A program made the translations under genes and the position numbers. Positions 1 to 7,399 of a DNA stretch of 64,000 bases are shown here, in pieces. Location: the NCBI RefSeq assembly GCF_014873495.1, contig NZ_JADBGF010000001.1, forward strand, positions 6,448,001-6,512,000, read 5' to 3'. The stretch is from Streptomyces stelliscabiei (lineage in GTDB: Bacteria > Actinomycetota > Actinomycetes > Streptomycetales > Streptomycetaceae). The first letter of the stretch is position 1, and the number at the start of each line of letters is the position of its first letter. A model generated the notes under the pieces. The model did no database searches, was not told the DNA's origin, and worked only from the letters and a program-made list of their open reading frames with translations.

Positions 1-83
1 ACACGGTGCCCCTGGCGCGTCAGTGAGAGCTCCAGGGCCGTGCGGATGGCGTCGTCGTCCTCGATCAGCAACAGGGAAGGCAC
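1..83 (-). CDS. afsQ1: AfsQ1 response regulator, N-terminal fragment
   Basis: Only the first 27 or so codons lie in the window; the rest is off the left edge. The reading begins PSLLLIEDDDAIRTALELSL, the phospho-acceptor (receiver) domain start of an OmpR-type response regulator with the acidic cluster EDDD that binds magnesium. I recognise it as AfsQ1, which with the sensor kinase AfsQ2 controls antibiotic production and nitrogen/glutamate metabolism in Streptomyces. It is divergent from sigQ, the known arrangement. I chose the GTG at 83 because the family protein starts at PSLLL; an in-frame ATG at 101 would add six residues. Neither start has a clear ribosome binding site. Confidence 0.85.
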   Translation of the reverse strand, partial: MPSLLLIEDDDAIRTALELSLTRQGHR

Positions 84-389
84 GGGCTCATTCTGGCCCA
101 TGGCATGGCGCCGAATCGACCGTTGGAGCGCTCCCACCCCACACCCGCACACGATCGTGCCGTTCGCGTAGCCGTACGACTCTTCTCTGTGATCAACCTG
201 TGCCCCGGCTGGGCCCGACCCCTGTGACAGCTCTGTGACAGTCGGCGGACACGGCCATGAAGGTGAACCGGCAATCTTCTCGGCACAGGCAAGGAAACGC
301 CGCCCGACAGCACCAAGGGGCGGAGCCGGGGAGTACGAAGAACCACAGCACAGCACCACAAACCGGAACTCCACGACGGGGGGCGCGAG
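84..389. promoter_or_regulatory. divergent afsQ1-sigQ promoter region
   Basis: A gene-free stretch of about 300 bp between the two divergent starts. In S. coelicolor the AfsQ1 binding site of sigQ lies in the equivalent region. It holds the direct repeat CTGTGACA (positions 221-228 and 232-239), which resembles the GTnAC-type half-sites reported for AfsQ1 and could be the operator. I assign no -10 or -35. Confidence 0.4.
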
Positions 390-1157
390 ATGAACACGCT
401 GCACGGCAACAGCACTGGCGCAGTTGTCACGCGTCTCCACGACGTCGTCCGGAACACGGAGAAGTCCGGTGCCGTGAGCGGGCGGGGGTGCGCTCGCGGC
501 ACCGGGCGTCAGCACACCACGTACATGTCGGTGGTTGACGCGCATGTGGGGGGAAGCACCACGGGGGTCGCCCACGGGGGAACGGGGGCGGCGGGGACCG
601 CGTACGGGGAGGACACGGGGGAGCGCCGGTCTGTGTCGGAGGCGGAGTTCACCGCCTACGTCCAGGAGCGTCGTGCCTCCCTGTACGCGACCGCCTACCA
701 CCTGACCGGTGACCGCTTCGAGGCCGAGGACCTGCTGCAGAGCGCGCTGTTCTCGACCTACCGGGCCTGGGACCGGATCAGTGACAAGGCCGCGGTCGGG
801 GGCTACCTCCGCCGCACCATGACCAATCTGCACATCAGCGCGTGGCGTCGCCGCAAGCTGAACGAGTACCCGACCGAGGAGCTGCCGGAGACGGCCGGCG
901 ACACGGACGCGATGCGCGGCACCGAACTGCGCGCCGTCCTGTGGCAGGCGCTCGCCCGGCTCCCCGAACTCCAGCGGACGATGCTGGTCCTTCGTTACTA
1001 CGAGGGCCGCACCGACCCGGAGATCGCGGAGATCCTCGACATCAGTGTCGGCACGGTGAAGTCGAGCATCTGGCGGTCGCTCCGCCGGCTGCGCGAGGAC
1101 GAGGTCCTCAGCTTCGGCCGTGACGAGGAGGAGTCCTTCGGGGAGCTTGTCGCCTGA
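390..1157 (+). CDS. sigQ: ECF-type RNA polymerase sigma factor SigQ
   Basis: A 255-residue sigma factor. A variable N-terminal tail of about 80 residues precedes a sigma region 2 (from FTAYVQERRASLYATAYHLT to about residue 150) and a region 4 helix-turn-helix near residues 190-240 with the typical LPELQRTMLVLRYYEG and DISVGTVKSSIWRS motifs. It belongs to the SigE/SASP-type ECF group. Its place divergent to afsQ1 identifies it as SigQ, whose promoter is an AfsQ1 target in S. coelicolor and which acts against AfsQ1 on antibiotic production (family knowledge). The ATG at 390 follows a purine-rich GGGGGGCGCGAG; an internal ATG at 525 would remove most of the non-conserved tail. Confidence 0.9.
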   Translation: MNTLHGNSTGAVVTRLHDVVRNTEKSGAVSGRGCARGTGRQHTTYMSVVDAHVGGSTTGVAHGGTGAAGTAYGEDTGERRSVSEAEFTAYVQERRASLYATAYHLTGDRFEAEDLLQSALFSTYRAWDRISDKAAVGGYLRRTMTNLHISAWRRRKLNEYPTEELPETAGDTDAMRGTELRAVLWQALARLPELQRTMLVLRYYEGRTDPEIAEILDISVGTVKSSIWRSLRRLREDEVLSFGRDEEESFGELVA

Positions 1158-1375
1158 AGGTCTGCGGGGGGAACGGGGGACGGGGGAAAAGCGGGGGGAC
1201 ACGGGGGAGGCGAGGGACGTCACGGTGGCGCGGGGGAGCGCCGGCGTGACGGCCGGGGGTGACCGGCGGGGTCCGGGGGGACCGCGACGGTGCAACGGGG
1301 GAACACGGGGGAAGCGGGACTGGAGGGCCGGGGGGTCCGTCCAGTCCCGTTTTCATGTCCGCCTCGGGTCCGCCC

Positions 1376-2005
1376 TCAGGCCGTCGCCCTCGCGTCGTGG
1401 CCCGCGGTGGCCGCCGCCAGACGCCCCAGCGCCTCGTCCCTGTCGCACGGGTGGGCGCCCAACTCCGTCTGGCGGGTCACGATCGTGCGCTCCAGCCGCA
1501 TCAGCCGCCAGCCGCGCCGCAGCAGGAACGGCACCGACTTGCGGCCCTCGCGCAGATCGCGCAGGAAGCGGCGGCGGAACGTCGTCACCGCACCACGGGT
1601 CAGGCACAGCGCGTCCGCCAGCAGGCCCAGTTCGCGGCAGCGCCCGACGATCTCGGCGGCGAAGATGCCCTCGGCGATGAACACCGGCGTCCGCCCGATG
1701 TCCAGGGCCTCCGCGCCGGTCCGCGCGCTGAGCGAGATGTCGTAGGCGGGGACGGTCGTACGGCTCGTGCGGCACAGCTCCTCGATCGCCGCGACGGCGG
1801 TGTCCGCGTCCCACGACAGCGGGTGGTCCCAGTCGATGTCCGTGCTGCCCGCGACCTGCGGCAGCGTCGGGTCGTCACCCTCCTTGTAGAAGTCGTCCAG
1901 CCGCAGCACGGGCAGGCCGGAGCGGGCGGCGAGGAGGGACTTGCCTGAGCCGGACGGACCGGACAGCAGGACGACCCGGGTCGGTATCGGAGGATGCGCA
2001 CTCAC
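1376..2005 (-). CDS. uridine-kinase-like P-loop protein
   Basis: About 209 residues. A Walker A loop GPSGSGKS sits at residues 16-23, followed by RLDDFYKEGDDPTLP, the acidic and aromatic motif that in uridine/phosphoribulokinase-type kinases binds the nucleoside, and by FIAEGIFAAE, the Walker B-like strand. These point to ATP-dependent phosphorylation of a nucleoside or related small molecule, probably in nucleoside salvage; the substrate cannot be read. The GTG at 2005 puts the P-loop at the normal distance from the N-terminus; the frame stays open to an ATG at 2080, but that extension reads like upstream DNA. Downstream of sigQ and convergent with it. Confidence 0.7.
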   Translation of the reverse strand: MSAHPPIPTRVVLLSGPSGSGKSLLAARSGLPVLRLDDFYKEGDDPTLPQVAGSTDIDWDHPLSWDADTAVAAIEELCRTSRTTVPAYDISLSARTGAEALDIGRTPVFIAEGIFAAEIVGRCRELGLLADALCLTRGAVTTFRRRFLRDLREGRKSVPFLLRRGWRLMRLERTIVTRQTELGAHPCDRDEALGRLAAATAGHDARATA

Positions 2006-2148
2006 GAGAGTCCAGTGTGAGGCATCACGCGGCTCCCGCCGAGTCGGCGGGTCGCCCTTGGAGCGCACATCACACCTCAACTACCGTATGTGTCTCTATG
2101 ATTACTTTCCGCAGGGACAAAACGGCACAGGAGAAGGTGGCACCACCG

Positions 2149-2562
2149 ATGGCTCGACTCTCACACCCGGCTTCCCAGAACCCCTCCGCGCGGCGCGCGT
2201 TGCTGGCCGTCACCACCGCGGGGCTCGCCCTCGGCGCGGGCGCCGGTACGGCCGCCGCGGCGGACGGCGCCGCCCCGGTCGTCGACGTGCTGCGCACCCG
2301 GCCCACCTCGCTCGGCCAGGTCGACCCGCAGGCGGGTCTGCAGGCCCTGACCGGCACGCTCGGGTACGTCACCGGGCCGGTCGCGGGACTCAAGCCCAAC
2401 CCGCTGGCGGGCACCGGGGTCGACCCGCTCGACAACGGGGTGGGCACGCAGCTGGCCGACTTTCAGCCGCTGACGTCGACGGCCCTGACCGGGCCGGTGG
2501 CGCAGGCGCCGTCGATCGGGAGCATTCCGGTGCTGGGGCAGGTGGTGGGCGGGTTGCGCTGA
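2149..2562 (+). CDS. small secreted protein of unknown function
   Basis: 137 residues starting at an ATG that follows GAGAAGGTGG. The N-terminus has the layout of a Sec signal peptide: polar start with paired arginines (SARR), a hydrophobic core ALLAVTTAGLALGAGAG and an Ala-X-Ala cleavage region TAAAADGA near residue 35. The mature part is rich in Pro, Leu, Gly and Val, has no cysteine, and ends in GQVVGGLR. Streptomyces genomes often label this family 'ATP-binding protein', but I see no nucleotide-binding motif. The locally A/T-richer stretch at 2080-2130 probably holds its promoter. Confidence 0.7.
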   Translation: MARLSHPASQNPSARRALLAVTTAGLALGAGAGTAAAADGAAPVVDVLRTRPTSLGQVDPQAGLQALTGTLGYVTGPVAGLKPNPLAGTGVDPLDNGVGTQLADFQPLTSTALTGPVAQAPSIGSIPVLGQVVGGLR

Positions 2563-2650
2563 GCCGCCCGTGAGGAGCGCGGGCAGCCGCGCGGCCGGCC
2601 CCGGGCGGTCGACGCCGTCCCGAGGGCCCCGCGGCTGCCCGCGCTCCGGG

Positions 2651-3538
2651 TCAGTACGCCGAACCCGAGGCGCCCAGCGACCCCGTGGGGTGCCAGACCG
2701 TCTTGGTCTCCAGGAACGCGGTCATGCGGTCGAGGCCGGGCGTGGCCGACCAGTCGTCCACAGGCTGTGGACGCAGGACGCGCTTGAGGTTGTCGGCCGC
2801 GGCGATCTCCAGCTCCTTCGCCAGGACGTCGTCCGCGCCCGCCAGGTCGATCGCGTTGACGTCCTGGTGGGCGGCGAGGGGCGCCGCGATCTCCGCCGTA
2901 CGGCCGGAGAGGACGTTGACGACACCGCCGGGGACGTCGGAGGTGGCCAGCACCTCGCCGAGCGACAGCGCCGGGAGGGGGGACCTCTCGCTCGCGATCA
3001 CGACCGCCGTGTTGCCGGTCGCGATCACCGGGGCCAGTACCGAGACCAGGCCCAGGAAGCTCGACTCCTGCGGGGCCAGGACCGTCACCACGCCCGTCGG
3101 TTCCGGGGAGGAGAGGTTGAAGTACGGGCCGGCCACCGGGTTTCCGCCGCCGACCACCTGGGCGATCTTGTCGGTCCAGCCCGCGTACCAGACCCAGCGG
3201 TCGATGGTCGCCTCCACCAGGGCGGCGGCCCTCGACTTCGACAGGCCCTCGGCGTCGCCGACCTCGTGCACGAACTGACCCTTGCGGCCCTCCAGCATCT
3301 CGGCGACGCGGTAGAGGACCTGGCCCCGGTTGTACGCCGTCGCGCCGGACCAGCCGCCGAACGCCTTGCGGGCGGCGACGACCGCGTCACGGGCGTCCTT
3401 GCGGGAGGAGAGCGGCGCGTTCGCCAGCCACTTGCCCTTTGCGTCGGTCACCTCGTACACCCGGCCGCTCTCGGAACGCGGGAACTTCCCGCCGACGTAC
3501 AGCTTGTAGGTCTTGAAAACAGACAGGCGGTCAGACAT
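2651..3538 (-). CDS. truncated aldehyde dehydrogenase paralogue without catalytic domain
   Basis: 295 residues, against about 480 for a full aldehyde dehydrogenase. It keeps the N-terminal NAD-binding half (YVGGKFPRSESGRVYEV onwards, VLAPQESSFLGLVSVLAPVIATGNTAVV) and ends in LETKTVWHP, which resembles the normal C-terminal end of the family. The central catalytic region with the active-site cysteine is absent, so it should not be an active dehydrogenase alone. Its ATG overlaps the stop of the full-length gene by 8 bp, so translation is probably coupled. It may be a structural or regulatory partner of its neighbour. The intact frame, good codon use and clean start argue against a decaying pseudogene. 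Confidence 0.8.
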   Translation of the reverse strand: MSDRLSVFKTYKLYVGGKFPRSESGRVYEVTDAKGKWLANAPLSSRKDARDAVVAARKAFGGWSGATAYNRGQVLYRVAEMLEGRKGQFVHEVGDAEGLSKSRAAALVEATIDRWVWYAGWTDKIAQVVGGGNPVAGPYFNLSSPEPTGVVTVLAPQESSFLGLVSVLAPVIATGNTAVVIASERSPLPALSLGEVLATSDVPGGVVNVLSGRTAEIAAPLAAHQDVNAIDLAGADDVLAKELEIAAADNLKRVLRPQPVDDWSATPGLDRMTAFLETKTVWHPTGSLGASGSAY

Positions 3539-4967
3539 CGAGGTACGCCTCCAGGCCGTGGCGGCCGCCCTCGCGGCCGAAGCCCGACTCCTTGTAGCCG
3601 CCGAACGGCGACGTCGGGTCGAACTTGTTGAACGTGTTGGACCAGACGACGCCCGCGCGGAGCTTGTTCGCGACGGCCAGGATCCGGGAGCCCTTCTCGG
3701 TCCAGATGCCCGCCGAGAGGCCGTACTGGGTGTTGTTGGCCTTGGCGACGGCCTCGTCCGGGGTGCGGAAGGTGAGGACGGAGAGGACCGGGCCGAAGAT
3801 CTCGTCCCGCGCGATGGTGTGCGCCTGGCTGACGTTGGTGAACAGCGTCGGGGCGAACCAGTAGCCCGCGGAGGGGAGTTCGCAGGCGGGGGACCAGCGC
3901 TCGGCGCCCTCGGCCTCGCCGCGCTCGACGAGCGAGGTGATCCGGGTGAGCTGCTCCTCGGAGTTGATCGCCCCGATGTCGGTGTTCTTGTCGAGGGGGT
4001 CGCCGAGGCGGAGCGTCGACAGACGGCGCTTCAGGGAGTCGAGCAGTTCGTCCTGGATCGACTCCTGGACCAGGAGGCGGCTGCCCGCGCAGCAGACCTG
4101 GCCCTGATTGAAGAAGATGCCGGTCACGATGCCCTCGACGGCCTGGTCGATGGGGGCGTCGTCGAAGACGATGTTCGCGCCCTTGCCGCCCAGTTCGAGC
4201 GTCAGCTTCTTGCGGGTGCCCGCGACCGTCCGCGCGATCTGCTTGCCGACCGCCGTGGAGCCCGTGAAGGCGACCTTGTTGACGTCCGGGTGCGCGACCA
4301 GGGCCGCGCCCGTGTCGCCGTAGCCGGGGAGGATGTTGACGACACCCTTCGGCAGGCCCGCCTGGCGGCAGACGTCCGCGAAGAACAGCGCCGACAGGGG
4401 AGTGGTCTCGGCCGGCTTCAGCACGACCGTGTTGCCCGTCGCGAGCGCGGGGGCGATCTTCCACGCCAGCATCAGGAGGGGGAAGTTCCAGGGGATGACC
4501 TGGCCCGCCACGCCGAGGGGGCGCGGGTCGGCGCCGAAGCCCGCGTGGTCGAGCTTGTCGGCCCAGCCGGCGTAGTAGAAGAAGTGCGCGGCGACCAGGG
4601 GGAGGTCCGCGTCCCGCGTCTCCTTGATGGGCTTGCCGTTGTCCAGGGTCTCCAGGACGGCCAGCTCGCGGCTGCGTTCCTGGATGATGCGGGCGATGCG
4701 GAAGAGGTACTTCGCACGCTCCGCGCCCGGCAGCGCGGACCACTTCTCGAAGGCCTTGCGGGCCGCCGCCACCGCGCGGTCCACGTCCGCCTCGCCCGCG
4801 CGGGCGATCTCGGAGAGGACCTCCTCGGAGGAGGGGCTGACCGTCTTGAAGACCTTGCCGTCGGCGGCCTCGGTGAACTCGCCGTCGATGAACAGGCCGT
4901 AGGAGGGGGCGATGTCCACGACCGCCCGGGACTCGGGGGCCGGTGCGTAGTCGAATGCGGAAGCCAT
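3531..4967 (-). CDS. aldehyde dehydrogenase, NAD(P)-dependent
   Basis: 478 residues, normal length for the superfamily. It has the substrate-channel motif PWNFPLLMLAWKIAPALATGN, the general-base glutamate in LELGGKGANIV, the catalytic cysteine in FFNQGQVCCAGSR and the late motif EEIFGPVLSVL. It oxidises an aldehyde to the acid. It begins 5 bp downstream of deoC on the same strand and so should be co-transcribed with it. DERA produces acetaldehyde and glyceraldehyde-3-phosphate, so acetaldehyde is a natural candidate substrate (inference from context). The ATG start is fixed by the short distance to deoC. Confidence 0.9.
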   Translation of the reverse strand: MASAFDYAPAPESRAVVDIAPSYGLFIDGEFTEAADGKVFKTVSPSSEEVLSEIARAGEADVDRAVAAARKAFEKWSALPGAERAKYLFRIARIIQERSRELAVLETLDNGKPIKETRDADLPLVAAHFFYYAGWADKLDHAGFGADPRPLGVAGQVIPWNFPLLMLAWKIAPALATGNTVVLKPAETTPLSALFFADVCRQAGLPKGVVNILPGYGDTGAALVAHPDVNKVAFTGSTAVGKQIARTVAGTRKKLTLELGGKGANIVFDDAPIDQAVEGIVTGIFFNQGQVCCAGSRLLVQESIQDELLDSLKRRLSTLRLGDPLDKNTDIGAINSEEQLTRITSLVERGEAEGAERWSPACELPSAGYWFAPTLFTNVSQAHTIARDEIFGPVLSVLTFRTPDEAVAKANNTQYGLSAGIWTEKGSRILAVANKLRAGVVWSNTFNKFDPTSPFGGYKESGFGREGGRHGLEAYLDV

Positions 4968-4972
4968 GGGGA

Positions 4973-5926
4973 TCAGTCCACCGTCACGTAGTCGGGGCCG
5001 GAGTAGCGGCCGGTGGCCAGCTTCTGGCGCTGCATCAGCAGGTCGTTGAGGAGCGAGGACGCGCCGAAGCGGAACCAGTGGTTGTCCAGCCAGTCCTCGC
5101 CCGCGGTCTCGTTGACCAGGACGAGGAACTTGATCGCGTCCTTGGTGGTGCGGATGCCGCCGGCGGGCTTCACGCCGACCTGGACGCCGGTCTGGGCGCG
5201 GAAGTCGCGGACGGCCTCCAGCATCAGGAGGGTGTTGGCGGGGGTGGCGTTCACCGCGACCTTGCCGGTCGAGGTCTTGATGAAGTCCGCGCCCGCGAGC
5301 ATGCCGAGCCAGCTGGCGCGGCGGATGTTGTCGTAGGTCGAGAGCTCGCCGGTCTCGAAGATGACCTTGAGCCGGGCGGAGGAGCCGCAGGCCTCCTTCA
5401 CGGCGGTGATCTCGTCGTGGACCTTGAGGTAGTTGCCCGCGAGGAACGCGCCGCGGTCGATGACCATGTCGATCTCGTCGGCCCCGGCGGCGACGGCGTC
5501 GTTGACGTCGGCCAGTTTCACGGCGAGGGCGGCGCGCCCGGCCGGGAAGGCCGTGGCGACGGAGGCGACCTTGACGGTGGAGCCGGCGACGGCCGCCTTG
5601 GCGGTGGGGACCATGTCCGGATAGACACAGACCGCGGCCGTGGCGGGGGCCGTGCGGTCACCCGGGTCGGGGAGGACGGCCTTGGCGCCGAGGGACCGGA
5701 CCTTGCCCGGGGTGTCCGCGCCTTCCAGGGTCGTCAGATCGACCATGGAGATGGCCAGGTCGATGGCGTACGCCTTGGCGGTCGTCTTGATGGAACGGGT
5801 GCCGAGGGAGGCGGCACGCGCCTCCAGGCCGACCGGGTCGACGCCGGGCAGCCCGTGAAGGAAGCGGCGCAGCGTGCTGTCGGACGCGGTGACGTCGGCG
5901 AGAGCGTGGGGTGCAGCTGTGGACAT
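4973..5926 (-). CDS. deoC: deoxyribose-phosphate aldolase
   Basis: 317 residues. DERA splits 2-deoxyribose-5-phosphate into glyceraldehyde-3-phosphate and acetaldehyde, the last step of deoxynucleoside breakdown. The Schiff-base lysine lies in ADFIKTSTGKV and the second conserved lysine in GVKPAGGIRTT; VIFETGEL and DEIDMVIDRGAFLAGNY are also family motifs. It is longer than the E. coli enzyme (about 259) through an N-terminal extension common in actinobacteria. First gene of a deoC-aldehyde dehydrogenase-partner operon. The ATG at 5926 was chosen; a GTG at 5932 sits 6 nt after TATGCT and could be a leaderless start. A 12-bp palindrome lies just upstream. Confidence 0.95.
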   Translation of the reverse strand: MSTAAPHALADVTASDSTLRRFLHGLPGVDPVGLEARAASLGTRSIKTTAKAYAIDLAISMVDLTTLEGADTPGKVRSLGAKAVLPDPGDRTAPATAAVCVYPDMVPTAKAAVAGSTVKVASVATAFPAGRAALAVKLADVNDAVAAGADEIDMVIDRGAFLAGNYLKVHDEITAVKEACGSSARLKVIFETGELSTYDNIRRASWLGMLAGADFIKTSTGKVAVNATPANTLLMLEAVRDFRAQTGVQVGVKPAGGIRTTKDAIKFLVLVNETAGEDWLDNHWFRFGASSLLNDLLMQRQKLATGRYSGPDYVTVD

Positions 5927-5945
5927 GGTCACCAGACGAGCATAT

Positions 5946-5957
5946 CTACGCGCGTAG
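5946..5957. promoter_or_regulatory. palindrome at the deoC promoter
   Basis: CTACGCGCGTAG is a perfect 12-bp palindrome 19 nt upstream of the deoC ATG, next to the -10-like TATGCT (minus strand, 5944-5939). The identical 12-mer occurs at the deoD promoter (12015-12026) in the same place relative to the start, so it is a likely operator for a nucleoside-responsive regulator. The regulator is not identified. Confidence 0.6.
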
Positions 5958-5996
5958 CAGGTGTACAGCCCCCGGATTGTTTGCGGGTGCCCGAGG

Positions 5997-6120
5997 TCGG
6001 TCGCGCGGGCCGTTGGGGGTGGGTGGTCGCGCGGGCGGTGGGGTGCGGGCCTCGCGGGCCGTGGGCGGGTGGTCGTACGAACCGTGGGCGGGTGTTCGTG
6101 CGGCCGTCGGGTGGGCGGCC
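5997..6120. repeat. degenerate G-rich direct repeats upstream of the PH-domain gene
   Basis: Within the 340-bp gap between deoC and the next gene, blocks related to CCGTGGGCGGGTGGTCGT recur (6059-6076 and 6081-6098, one mismatch), with weaker copies from about 5997. No plausible gene lies here and no regulatory role is evident. Confidence 0.5.
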
Positions 6121-6268
6121 GGGGCGGCGGGGCGCGGTGCGGGCGGCGGGCGGCCGGTGGCGTGGTTCGTCGCTTCCGCGCGCGGGCGGCGGGCCGCTCC
6201 AGCGCGCGCGGGGGCGGGCCGGGTGGGCTGCGAACGGTTCCTCCGGGGCGTCGGGCAGAATCGGACGT

Positions 6269-7018
6269 ATGAGCACCTCGGATCAATCGTCGCCCGAGCC
6301 GGAGCACACCTCGGCGGCTCGCAGGCGCGCGGAGGCCGGCACGGCTTCGGAGACCCCGAAGGCCGAGCAGGCTCCGGCGCCGGCGGCGGCCCCCGCGTCG
6401 AAGCCCGCCAAGCCCGCGTACAAGGACCGGGTCTACCGGTCGCCCGCCGGGCTGATGGGCGGAGCGCTGCTGCTCGGGCTGTTCGCGTGGCTCGGCGGGG
6501 ACGCGGTGGTGTCGGGAGAGGGGCGTACGCCCTGGCTGGCACTCGCCTCCATGCTGGTGGCCGTCCCCCTGGTGGTCGCCTTCTCGGTGCGCCCGGCCGT
6601 GTTCGCCAACGACGACCGGCTGCGGGTGCGCAATCCGTTCCGGGTGATCGAGCTGCCGTGGGCGAGCGTCGTGTCGCTGCGCTCCGGTTACACCAACGAG
6701 GTGATCGACCAGGGCGGGGCCAAGTACCAGCTCTGGGCGATCCCCGTCTCGTTGCGCGGCCGGAAGAAGGCCGCCCGGCATCAGGCCCGGGAGGAGCACC
6801 GGGCGGCCAAGGGCGGGAGCGCGGGACCGGCCGCCCCGGCCGGACGGCCCGTCCGGGCGGAGACCGACCAGGTCATGGCCGATCTGCGGGAGCTGTGCGA
6901 GGCACGGGCGAAGGCGCTCGGGTCGCAGGGCGAGCCGAGCGTGCGGTGGGCCTGGGAGGTCATGGCGCCCGCGGTGGCGGGAGCCGTACTGCTGCTGGTG
7001 CTGATCGCGATCGGGTGA
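6269..7018 (+). CDS. membrane protein with PH-like domain
   Basis: 249 residues. A polar, Ala/Pro-rich N-terminal tail of about 55 residues, two closely spaced membrane segments (about 65-80 and 92-107), then a bacterial PH-like domain containing DRLRVRNPFRVIELPWASVVSLRSG, a basic linker, and a final membrane segment (VMAPAVAGAVLLLVLIAIG). This is the actinobacterial 'PH domain-containing protein' layout; its ligand is unknown. CAGAAT at 6256-6261 is 7 nt before the ATG and there is no ribosome binding site, suggesting a leaderless transcript. Its similarity in domain plan to the next gene suggests related roles. Confidence 0.75.
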   Translation: MSTSDQSSPEPEHTSAARRRAEAGTASETPKAEQAPAPAAAPASKPAKPAYKDRVYRSPAGLMGGALLLGLFAWLGGDAVVSGEGRTPWLALASMLVAVPLVVAFSVRPAVFANDDRLRVRNPFRVIELPWASVVSLRSGYTNEVIDQGGAKYQLWAIPVSLRGRKKAARHQAREEHRAAKGGSAGPAAPAGRPVRAETDQVMADLRELCEARAKALGSQGEPSVRWAWEVMAPAVAGAVLLLVLIAIG

Positions 7019-7399
7019 CCGTCCGGCGGGCCGGACTTCCGCCCGGGGCCGGACTTCCGGCGGCCGGTGGGGGGCGGCGGCCGGTGGCGCTGCGGCCGAT
7101 TCCACCCGCTGGTTTCGGGTCGGGACGGGCTTGTGCCGGGAGGTGTCCGCGGGGCGTGCGGGCGCCCGGGGTCGGAGGCTTCCCGGATCGGCTTCAGGCA
7201 ACTGTTCTATGGTGGCTGGAAACGCGCCGGACGCGACGTCCGGGAAGCGCGCGACGGTCCAACACCCGGCCAATCCGGGTGGGTTGGTCCGGAACGTGCC
7301 CGTGCGTCCCGCCTTCACAGCTTGGTCCCACCCGGATCGCGTCGGATCGCGCGCGACGAACGGCGTAACCACGACGGCGGCCGGAGTGTCCACGAACCG

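Noticed and set aside
2651..3538. Pseudogene call for the short aldehyde dehydrogenase
   Set aside because: The frame is intact, the start is coupled to the preceding gene and the C-terminal family end is kept, so an internal loss under selection is more likely than decay.
6000..6268. A gene in the gap between deoC and the PH-domain gene
   Set aside because: Frames on both strands consist of degenerate Gly/Arg/Pro repeats with no start signal.
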